From: an uncultured Bacteroides sp.
GTDB taxonomy: Bacteria > Bacteroidota > Bacteroidia > Bacteroidales > Bacteroidaceae
Reading direction: 5' to 3'
Assembly (NCBI GenBank): GCA_944319875.1
Contig: CALUFR010000029.1
Location: 1 to 38,454, forward strand
DNA length: 38,454 nucleotides
Below the pieces are notes generated by a model, which was given only the letters and a program-made list of their open reading frames with translations, did not search any database and had not been told where the DNA came from. Shown here in pieces: positions 7,929 through 14,454 of the stretch (position 1 is the first letter of the stretch; each line of letters starts with the position of its first letter). Made by a program: the position numbers and the translations under genes.

Positions 7929-8663
7929 ATGGAGAACTTGAAACTGAGAAAAACAATTCGCAAATATCAGCAGAAGGATATTCCTGCCGATTTGTTAAAT
8001 GATTTACTTGAGTCGGCCTGCCGGGCTTCTACGGTGGGGAACATGCAGACTTACAGTGTGGTGGTGACACGTGACGCGGGTCGGAAAGCAAAATTGGCTC
8101 CTGCGCATTTCAACCAACCCATGGTGCAGTCGGCTCCGGTGGTGCTTACCTTCTGCATTGATTTGAACCGTTTCAGTAAGTGGTGCCGTCAGCGTCACGC
8201 AGAGCCGGGCTACAATAACTTTGAGTGGTTTGTAACCGGGGCGATCGATGCTTTGCTGGTTGCCCAGACTTTTTGTGTGGCGGCCGAGGAGCATGGGCTT
8301 GGTATATGCTACCTGGGTACTACGACCTACAATCCTCATTTGATTGTCGAAGCGCTGGAGCTGCCGGAACTGGTGTTCCCCATTGCGACGGTTACCGTGG
8401 GGTGGCCGGACGAGAATCCTCCGCAGGTGGATCGTTTGCCTTTGGAGGCGGTGGTACACGAAGAGGTCTATCGTGACTATACGCCCGAGATGATTGACCG
8501 TCTGTATGCTTATAAGGAGTCGTTGCCCGAGAATCAGCAGTATGTCGTGGAAAACGCTAAGGATAACCTGGCGCAAGTATTCACGGACGTGCGTTATACG
8601 AAGAAAGATGCCGAGGCGATGTCCGAACTGTTGTGGGATACAATGAAAAAGCAGGGATTTTAA
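7929..8663 (+). CDS. nitroreductase family protein (NfsA-like, FMN-dependent)
   Basis: 244 residues. The N-terminus MENLKLRKTIRKYQQKDIP with its R-x-R/K-x-Y pattern is the FMN-phosphate-binding start typical of nitroreductases. Further family features are QTYSVVVTRD, the central GAIDALLVAQTFCVAAEEHGLGICYLG and the late PELVFPIATVTVGWPDENP. Such enzymes use NAD(P)H to reduce nitro compounds, quinones or flavins; the natural substrate cannot be read from sequence. It stands alone between divergent nrdJ and convergent dnaA. Its last codons and stop are part of the terminator stem at 8644-8677. Confidence 0.88.
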   Translation: MENLKLRKTIRKYQQKDIPADLLNDLLESACRASTVGNMQTYSVVVTRDAGRKAKLAPAHFNQPMVQSAPVVLTFCIDLNRFSKWCRQRHAEPGYNNFEWFVTGAIDALLVAQTFCVAAEEHGLGICYLGTTTYNPHLIVEALELPELVFPIATVTVGWPDENPPQVDRLPLEAVVHEEVYRDYTPEMIDRLYAYKESLPENQQYVVENAKDNLAQVFTDVRYTKKDAEAMSELLWDTMKKQGF

Positions 8664-8677
8664 TCCCTGCTTTTTCA
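8644..8677. terminator. bidirectional terminator overlapping the nitroreductase stop codon
   Basis: Perfect 16-bp arms (8644-8659 and 8662-8677) with a 2-nt centre, core GCAGGGATT/AATCCCTGC, flanked by A5 and T5. The stop codon TAA (8661-8663) sits in the tip. It can terminate the nitroreductase on + and dnaA (stop at 8708) on -. Confidence 0.85.
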
Positions 8678-8707
8678 TATTTATATAAAGATGTAATCTA
8701 CGCTTGT

Positions 8708-10105
8708 TTATTGTCGTTTCAGGTCGGCCTGGATTTCTTCAAGCTCGGCCTGGAAACTCTTGCTGACTTCTTTTAGCTCGCCGATGGTCTTGCAGGCGTG
8801 TAAGACCGTGGCGTGGTCTTTGTTTCCGATTAAGGAGCCGATTTTAGCCATAGAGAATTCAGTGTAGCTTTTAGCCAGGTACATGGCTATTTGCCGTGCC
8901 TGCACGACTTCGCGTTTTCTGGATTTTGAGTGGATCGTGTTGACGTCGAGCCCGAAATGATTGCATACCGTATTGATAATGTTGTCAATCGTTATAGCCT
9001 TGTTCTCATTTTGGGTCACTTTTCGTACAATCCGTTGGGTCAGTTCCAAATCCACTTCCCTGTTGTAGAGGGTGGCGTGGGCCATAATGGAGATGACGAT
9101 CCCTTCCAGGTCGCGTACGCTGTCGCTGACATTTTCGGCGATGTAGTTGATGACTTCCGAGGGGAACTGCAGTCCGTCACGGCTTGTCTTGTCACGCAGG
9201 ATATTCTTGCGCAATTCGACGGTCGGTTTTTCCAGTTCGGCCACCATACCCCATTTGAAGCGGGTGACCAGACGATCTTCCATGCCTTGCAGTAGCACGG
9301 GAGCACGATCCGAAGTCAGGATGAGCTGCTTGCCGCTCTGATGCAAGTGGTTGAAGATGTGGAAGAACGTATTCTGCGTCTTCGTGACACCGGCAAATTC
9401 TTGAATGTCATCGATAATCAGTACATCGATGGATTGGTAGAAGTTTATGAAATCATTTGTCGTATTGTTGCGCACAGAGTCCGTGTATTGTACCTGGAAC
9501 AGATGGGCGGATACGTACAATACGCGCTTTTCCGGATAGAGCTCTTTGATTCTGGTTCCGATAGCGTTAGCCAAATGAGTTTTGCCTACGCCCGACGCCC
9601 CATAGAAAAACAACGGGTTGAAAACAGTTTTGCCCGGATTGAGCGCAACGGCTTCTGCCACGCTGCGTGACAGCCTGTTGCTTTCTCCTTCAATAAATGT
9701 ATCGAAGTTGTAGTCGCGGTTCAGGTGCGGGTCAAGTTCTGCTATTTGAGGTGTCTGCGGAATCTCCTTGGTCACCGTTTTGCGTATGACTGTCGCCGGT
9801 GCGGAGGAGCCGGAATGAGTGGGCAGCGGTATGGCTGTCGGCGGGTTCTTGACCACCATCACACTATACATCAGTTTGGTCCCTTCTCCAAAAACTTTGT
9901 GTATGGATTGGCGCAGCAAATCCAGGAACTTCTCTTCGAGAAATTCATAGAAAAACTGGCTCGGTACTTGCAATACCAAGGTGTTGTCCTCGAATCGTAG
10001 GGGGACAATCGGACAAAACCAGGTTTTATATGTCTGCTCCGGAACGTTGTCATGTATGATGTTGAGACAAGCGTTCCATAGCTCGACATGGTTGTTTTTA
10101 CTCAT
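8708..10105 (-). CDS. dnaA: chromosomal replication initiator DnaA
   Basis: 465 residues, normal for DnaA. Domain I (helicase/DiaA contact) covers about residues 1-85 and a proline-rich linker about 86-130. The AAA+ domain has Walker [10 protein letters not shown] (169-177) and Walker [10 protein letters not shown] (about 227-235). The C-terminal DNA-binding domain carries [17 protein letters not shown] and the DnaA signature [19 protein letters not shown]. It binds DnaA boxes at oriC and melts the origin in its ATP form. Its neighbours are not replication genes (dnaN and recF are absent). I see no clear DnaA-box cluster beside it, so this need not be the origin. Confidence 0.97.
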   Translation of the reverse strand: MSKNNHVELWNACLNIIHDNVPEQTYKTWFCPIVPLRFEDNTLVLQVPSQFFYEFLEEKFLDLLRQSIHKVFGEGTKLMYSVMVVKNPPTAIPLPTHSGSSAPATVIRKTVTKEIPQTPQIAELDPHLNRDYNFDTFIEGESNRLSRSVAEAVALNPGKTVFNPLFFYGASGVGKTHLANAIGTRIKELYPEKRVLYVSAHLFQVQYTDSVRNNTTNDFINFYQSIDVLIIDDIQEFAGVTKTQNTFFHIFNHLHQSGKQLILTSDRAPVLLQGMEDRLVTRFKWGMVAELEKPTVELRKNILRDKTSRDGLQFPSEVINYIAENVSDSVRDLEGIVISIMAHATLYNREVDLELTQRIVRKVTQNENKAITIDNIINTVCNHFGLDVNTIHSKSRKREVVQARQIAMYLAKSYTEFSMAKIGSLIGNKDHATVLHACKTIGELKEVSKSFQAELEEIQADLKRQ

Positions 10106-10151
10106 AGCGGCTACTTTACATTAGATTGATTTAGCAAAACTTCTACGTTTA

Positions 10152-10183
10152 CAAAATTGGGCATCTTATTTGAAAAAAACAAA
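10152..10183 (-). promoter_or_regulatory. probable dnaA promoter
   Basis: On the minus strand, TTTG (10180-10183), 20 nt, then CAATTTTG (10152-10159), one base off TAnnTTTG. It lies about 45 nt upstream of the dnaA ATG. Confidence 0.5.
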
Positions 10184-10254
10184 TGCTTTTTTTCTTGCAT
10201 TTTTCAATCCGTGAATAAAGTGTTTAAATTCAGTTATTTATCTATTCACATGAA

Positions 10255-10278
10255 AATAGCCCTTGGGGAAGGGCTATT
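10255..10278. terminator. strong hairpin terminator between mlaD and dnaA
   Basis: A perfect 10-bp stem, AATAGCCCTT/AAGGGCTATT, with a GGGG loop. It is followed by a T-rich run on both strands (GTTTTTA on +; TTTTC on -). It lies about 180 bp past the mlaD stop, so on the minus strand it would end either the amidase-mlaD transcript or a separate small RNA. Confidence 0.8.
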
Positions 10279-10445
10279 GTTTTTATGAAAGGTCTTGTAG
10301 ATTAGACGCTTATGAATGTCTGTGTACTTTTATGCGGTTTTTATTCCCACTTCTTGAAAGGGGCTTTAATGCCCTGATTTAACCTCCTTTCTTGGCTTGC
10401 CGAGGTTTTGAAGGTGATTGTTGCTATTTAGACGAATTCTATATA
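10255..10445 (-). ncRNA. candidate structured RNA between mlaD and dnaA (speculative)
   Basis: About 180 bp without an ORF lies between the mlaD stop and a strong terminator, and on the minus strand it contains nested stems. AACCTC...GAGGTT encloses GGC-AA-GCC; then comes AGGGC-ATTAAA-GCCC(C)T, with further CCC/GGG pairing, before the terminator hairpin. This fits either a long 3' UTR or a small RNA. A 6S-like RNA is one possibility, but I could not confirm the characteristic long bulged stem, and no TAnnTTTG promoter is seen just upstream. Confidence 0.25.
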
Positions 10446-10456
10446 GCATCTTTTTT

Positions 10457-11350
10457 TTACTTGTCTTTTTTCCCGAAAAGAGAGAAGTGGACGTAACGTT
10501 TGGGGTGAGCCTTCAGGTCTTCGAGCAAGCTGGCGGCATTGGCGGTTGTCGCGTTCAGGTTTTGGTAGAGTTGCGGGTCATTCAGCAGTAAGCCTACGGT
10601 ATTGTCCTTGCTGTTCAGCTTGTCTGTCAGTGCCCGTACGTTTGCCAATGTGGAATCTACCTTTTGCATGGCTGCGGCATAGTCTATTTGTTTGAGGTTG
10701 TCGGACATGACGATGAAATTGTCGCCCAAAGTATTTAGTTTGCCTGTCAGTTGAGGTATGTCATTGCTCATAAGCGCCTGCAGCTGTTTGCCGGTGGCGT
10801 TCATGCTGGCCGTCAGCTCTTCGACATTTTTCAGCGATGCCGGGATGGCGGGGTTGGCCAGTATGGTGTTGAGGGAGGAGAGTATAGAGTCGAGCTTGGG
10901 CATCATTCGTTCGATTTGTGGCACCATGTTGGCCACTTTTTCCATCATGCCATTGTTCAGATGTCCGGGAATGGTGTCGCCTATCTCATAGCGTTCGCGT
11001 GGATTGTTGGCCAGCAACAGGTTCATCCGTACTCCTCCCAGCATTTCGGCGGCCAGTTCGGCGCTGCTTCCCTTGGGGATGCGCAGGTCGGTGTCTACAT
11101 CGATTTCGGCTACTACGTTTCCGGGGTCATTATAATTGTAATAGAGCTCTCGTACGATGCCCACCCTGTAACCGTCGGCAAAGACCGGGCTGGATTTGGC
11201 AAGGCCGTTGACGTTCTGAAACTTGACATAGAAATAGCTGGCGGGCTTGAACATGTGAATGCCTTTCAGGTAGTTGATGCCATATACCAGGATACATAAG
11301 GCGGCGATGCCGGCAATGCCTATCTTTACTTCTTTTGTAATATACTTCAT
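10457..11350 (-). CDS. MCE/MlaD-family lipid-transport substrate-binding protein
   Basis: 297 residues. A single N-terminal membrane helix (about 9-25, IGIAGIAALCILVYGINYL) precedes an MCE domain at about residues 38-115 (SYFYVKFQNVNGLAKSSPVFADGYRVGIV...), with the usual V..GSSA.L....LGG...L. pattern. A long helical C-terminal region follows (about 130-280). MlaD-type proteins form periplasmic rings that hand phospholipids between membranes in partnership with an ABC transporter (MlaE/MlaF). Those partners are not in the window. The gene starts 23 bp after the amidase stop, so the two likely share a transcript. Confidence 0.9.
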   Translation of the reverse strand: MKYITKEVKIGIAGIAALCILVYGINYLKGIHMFKPASYFYVKFQNVNGLAKSSPVFADGYRVGIVRELYYNYNDPGNVVAEIDVDTDLRIPKGSSAELAAEMLGGVRMNLLLANNPRERYEIGDTIPGHLNNGMMEKVANMVPQIERMMPKLDSILSSLNTILANPAIPASLKNVEELTASMNATGKQLQALMSNDIPQLTGKLNTLGDNFIVMSDNLKQIDYAAAMQKVDSTLANVRALTDKLNSKDNTVGLLLNDPQLYQNLNATTANAASLLEDLKAHPKRYVHFSLFGKKDK

Positions 11351-11373
11351 GATGATTTCTCTTTATTGAATGG

Positions 11374-12531
11374 TTATTTTTTGTTTTCTTTGAATTCTCG
11401 GATAGCTGCGGTGGTGTCTATCTTTTTCCCGTTCCTGAAAGCGATGATGAAGGCATCCTTCATCTTCCGGGCAACGTTCTTCCTGATGCGAAGTATCTCG
11501 TTGTAGTCGGTGGATGCGCCATAGGTATATTTGTATAGCCCGTCTTCTCTGTACGACTCTATTCCCTTGAGCCCCTTGAAACGTTTGTCGTTCGTGGACA
11601 GCGCCTTGGATGATGTCAGGATTTGTACCTTGAACACCGGGGGCTGTTTGGCGGCCGGCCGTGTCTTGGCAGGCTTGTTGGCGGGCTTTGCGGTGGAGCT
11701 TTGCCCGGGCGTGACTGCTGACGGTTGTTCAGGTTTGTTTCCGTTCAGCCTCAGTTCTTGTTCCTCTTTGTATGTCAGAAATGCCCGGAAAATGCTGTTG
11801 GCCAGTGTCTTTCTCCCGGATTCGCTGTTCAGGTAGCGTTCTTCGGTGGGGTTGGAGATGAAGCCCAGTTCCACCAGAATGCTGGGCATCGCGCTGGCTT
11901 TCAGTACGAGAAAACCGGCTTGGTGTACGCCGCGGTCGATGCGCTTGCCCGTCTGCCGGAACTCTTTCTGCACCAGCGAGGCCAAGTGGACGCTTTGTGA
12001 CATGTATTTGTCTTGCATGAATTCGAAGATAATATAGGATTCTGCCGAATTGGGGTTAAATCCTGCATAGCGGGTCTTATAGTCGTCTTCATAGAGGATG
12101 ACGGCATTCTCGCGTTTGGCCACTTCTAAGTTTGCCTCCGACTTAGCCAAACCCAGCGTCCATGTTGAGGCTCCCTGCACGTTTTTATTTCCTCCGATGG
12201 AATTGGTGTGGATGGAGATGAACAGGTCCGCTTTGGCCTCGTTCGCTATTTCCGCCCGGCGTGCCAGGGGAATGAACACGTCCTTGTTGCGGGTGTAAAT
12301 GACCCGTGTGTCCGGACATTGCTCCTGGATGAGGCCGCCCAACCGGAGGGCGACACTCAGATTGATATTCTTTTCTTTGGAGAACTTTCCGATAGCTCCG
12401 GGGTCGTGCCCGCCGTGTCCGGCGTCGATGACCACGACGAACTTTTTGGATGAGATGCTGGCAAAGCCCGTGTGCACGGATAGGCATATCATGCAGCAGG
12501 CAATGGATAATATGTGGTGAATTCTTTTCAA
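11374..12531 (-). CDS. exported N-acetylmuramoyl-L-alanine amidase (Amidase_3) with SPOR-like C-terminus
   Basis: 385 residues. It cleaves the amide bond between MurNAc and the peptide of peptidoglycan. A signal peptide spans about 1-24 (MKRIHHILSIACCMICLSVHTGFA). The amidase domain has the zinc ligands H39 (DAGHGGHDPG), E53 (KEKNINL) and H108 (SIHTNS), and the catalytic Glu in SILVELGF. A low-complexity Pro/Ala/Lys linker (about 260-290) leads to a terminal region resembling SPOR (VFKVQILTS...YKYTYG), which in other proteins binds denuded glycan at division sites. The start codon is TTG at 12531: no ATG exists in frame upstream, and the next ATG would cut the signal peptide. A TACATTTG box lies at 12558-12565. 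Confidence 0.92.
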   Translation of the reverse strand: MKRIHHILSIACCMICLSVHTGFASISSKKFVVVIDAGHGGHDPGAIGKFSKEKNINLSVALRLGGLIQEQCPDTRVIYTRNKDVFIPLARRAEIANEAKADLFISIHTNSIGGNKNVQGASTWTLGLAKSEANLEVAKRENAVILYEDDYKTRYAGFNPNSAESYIIFEFMQDKYMSQSVHLASLVQKEFRQTGKRIDRGVHQAGFLVLKASAMPSILVELGFISNPTEERYLNSESGRKTLANSIFRAFLTYKEEQELRLNGNKPEQPSAVTPGQSSTAKPANKPAKTRPAAKQPPVFKVQILTSSKALSTNDKRFKGLKGIESYREDGLYKYTYGASTDYNEILRIRKNVARKMKDAFIIAFRNGKKIDTTAAIREFKENKK

Positions 12532-12557
12532 ACTGATTGCTGTGATGAAATTCTCCG

Positions 12558-12565
12558 CAAATGTA
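12558..12565 (-). promoter_or_regulatory. -7 element upstream of the amidase gene
   Basis: The minus strand reads TACATTTG, a full TAnnTTTG match, 26 nt before the TTG start. The -33 region is unconvincing. Confidence 0.5.
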
Positions 12566-12671
12566 GTGTAATTTTGCTGAAAACTTGTGTTTCAACTCAG
12601 GTTTTCTTCTTTTTCTGGCATTTTGGGACGTTTTTTGCGGGATAAAGTGGATTGTTTTCACAAATAGAAAC

Positions 12672-12679
12672 TATTTTTG
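12672..12679 (+). promoter_or_regulatory. -7 element upstream of the BASS-like transporter
   Basis: TATTTTTG matches TAnnTTTG, 35 nt before the ATG. A TTG lies 17 nt upstream, shorter than the usual spacing. Confidence 0.45.
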
Positions 12680-12714
12680 CACCGCCAAATTGAGGATTTA
12701 CATGATTAAAATAG

Positions 12715-13698
12715 ATGGAGCTTATGTTGGCTAATGCATTGATTCGTTTTGTGAAAGACTGGACACTTCCTGTAGCCATGATGCTCGGGACGCTGGGCTA
12801 TTTTGTTTTTGCGGAAGTGACGGTGCTCTCGCCGCTCAAGCCCTTCGTCAATGCTTCGGTGGCGGTGCTGACGCCTTTGCTGATTTTTGCCCAGTTGCTG
12901 CTTACGTTCTGTAAGGTGGATGTCGCCGACTTGAAACCCAAGGCATGGCACGCCTGGCTGCTCTTGTTTCAGATTGTCTCGTGCCTTTCGTTGTCGGCGT
13001 TGCTGGTCGTTTGTCCGATGGATGAGCTCTATCGGGAGGTGTTCGAAGGAGCGATGGTCTGCTTGATATGTCCCACGGCCACCGCGGCGGCTGTCATTAC
13101 GGGCAAGTTGGGAGGGAGTGCCGCCAGCCTGACCACTTATACATTGCTCTCCAATCTGTTGGCGGCCGTTGTCGTCCCGTTGGTTTTTCCGTTGGTGGAG
13201 CCTCATTCGGACGTGACCTTCTGGCTGGCTTTCCTGAAGATTCTCAGCAAGGTTTTCCCGCTTTTGCTCTGCCCGTTTCTGTTGGCATGGGCGTTGCGCT
13301 TGTGGATGCCCGCGGTGCACCGATGGTTATTGGCGCGTCACAATGCGGCTTTCTATTTGTGGGGCGTGGCGCTGGCCATTGTTTCCGGTCAGACCGTCCG
13401 TTCGCTGGTCAACAGCACGGCGCCCGCTTATGTGGAGTGGCTGATTGCCTTGGCCGGCCTTGTGGCGTGTTGCGTGCAGTTCTATCTGGGTAAGCGCATT
13501 GGCGGGCATTATGGCGAACGCATCAGCGGCGGACAGGCTTTGGGGCAAAAGAATACCGTGCTCGCCATCTGGATGGCTTACACTTACCTGAATCCTCTGT
13601 CTTCCGTCGGCCCCGGTTCCTATGTGTTGTGGCAGAATATTATCAATAGTTATCAGTTGTGGAAGAAAAGGAAAACCGATTTATCCAAGGAAGTATAA
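12715..13698 (+). CDS. bile acid:sodium symporter (BASS)-like membrane transporter
   Basis: 327 residues with about nine to ten hydrophobic segments, starting with LPVAMMLGTLGYFVFA. The central motif CLICPTATAAAVITGKLGGSAASLTTYTLLSNLLA resembles the crossover helix of BASS/SBF transporters, which carry bile acids, pantothenate or other organic anions with sodium. The C-terminal GQALGQKNTVLAIWMAYTYLNPLSSVGPGSYVLWQN also fits the family. The substrate is not predictable. Start at ATG 12715; a second ATG at 12724 is also possible. It is divergent from the amidase and followed by an HD-domain gene with its own -7 box. Confidence 0.8.
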   Translation: MELMLANALIRFVKDWTLPVAMMLGTLGYFVFAEVTVLSPLKPFVNASVAVLTPLLIFAQLLLTFCKVDVADLKPKAWHAWLLLFQIVSCLSLSALLVVCPMDELYREVFEGAMVCLICPTATAAAVITGKLGGSAASLTTYTLLSNLLAAVVVPLVFPLVEPHSDVTFWLAFLKILSKVFPLLLCPFLLAWALRLWMPAVHRWLLARHNAAFYLWGVALAIVSGQTVRSLVNSTAPAYVEWLIALAGLVACCVQFYLGKRIGGHYGERISGGQALGQKNTVLAIWMAYTYLNPLSSVGPGSYVLWQNIINSYQLWKKRKTDLSKEV

Positions 13699-13718
13699 GG
13701 TAGTTGGGGAATATTTTG

Positions 13719-13726
13719 TACTTTTG
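13719..13726 (+). promoter_or_regulatory. -7 element upstream of the HD-domain gene
   Basis: TACTTTTG matches TAnnTTTG about 100 nt before the ATG at 13827. No clear -33 element. Confidence 0.35.
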
Positions 13727-13826
13727 TCCTCTGAAATGGTAGGAATATTGCCTTTCATCTTTCCCGGTGGAGCGGGTGAGGGAAGGGAGGCGGTTCCTGC
13801 CTGGTTATTTTGTGAAACATTGTGTT

Positions 13827-14363
13827 ATGAATCCTCTTGAAGTGATTGACAAATACTACCGGGATAACGCGGCATTGCGTCATATCTTGTTGACCCACAG
13901 CCGTTCTGTGGCCGAGAAAGCGTTGCAGATAGCCGACAGGCATCCCGAGCTGAAGGCTGACCGTGACTTCCTGTACGAGGCGGCCATGCTGCACGACATC
14001 GGCATCTTCCTGACTGACGCTGACGGCATCTTTTGCAAAGGCGATAAACCGTATATCTGCCACGGCTATCTGGGCGCTGACCTGATGCGCGAGGAGGGCT
14101 ATCCGCGTCATGCGTTGGTCTGCGAGCGGCATACGGGAGCCGGCCTGTCGCTGGAGCAGATTGTGAAACAGGAATTGCCGGTGCCCCACCGCGAGATGGT
14201 GCCGGTCAGCATCGAAGAGCAGATAATCTGCTTTGCCGACAAGTTTTTCTCAAAGACCCGCCTTGACAATGAAAAAACGGTGCAGAAAGCTCGGAAAAGC
14301 TTGGCAAAGTACGGCGAGGAAGGCTTGTCTCGTTTCGACCGTTGGTGCGAACTCTTCTTGTAG
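13827..14363 (+). CDS. HD-domain metal-dependent phosphohydrolase
   Basis: 178 residues from the ATG at 13827; an alternative start 60 bp upstream adds a basic, non-conserved leader. The HD motif is complete: H24 (THSRSVAEKA), H56-D57 (LHDIGIF) and later acidic and His residues (CHGYLGADL, FADKFFSK). HD proteins of this size usually hydrolyse phosphate esters of nucleotides or related metabolites; the substrate is unknown. It precedes lptD by about 90 bp, which contains a separate TAnnTTTG box. Confidence 0.85.
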   Translation: MNPLEVIDKYYRDNAALRHILLTHSRSVAEKALQIADRHPELKADRDFLYEAAMLHDIGIFLTDADGIFCKGDKPYICHGYLGADLMREEGYPRHALVCERHTGAGLSLEQIVKQELPVPHREMVPVSIEEQIICFADKFFSKTRLDNEKTVQKARKSLAKYGEEGLSRFDRWCELFL

Positions 14364-14409
14364 CAATCTAATTTTCTTTAAAAAGAGCCGACAATCCATC
14401 TGTTTTGTG

Positions 14410-14417
14410 TATTTTTG
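14410..14417 (+). promoter_or_regulatory. -7 element upstream of lptD
   Basis: TATTTTTG matches TAnnTTTG, 38 nt before the TTG start of lptD. No clear -33 element. Confidence 0.45.
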
Positions 14418-14454
14418 CCCTCTCAAACGCATAACCGCATGTTGATTTGAACCA

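Noticed and set aside
10106-10254. Possible oriC next to dnaA
   Set aside because: AT-rich, but I could not find a cluster of TTATNCACA-like boxes, and the usual dnaN/recF neighbours are absent.
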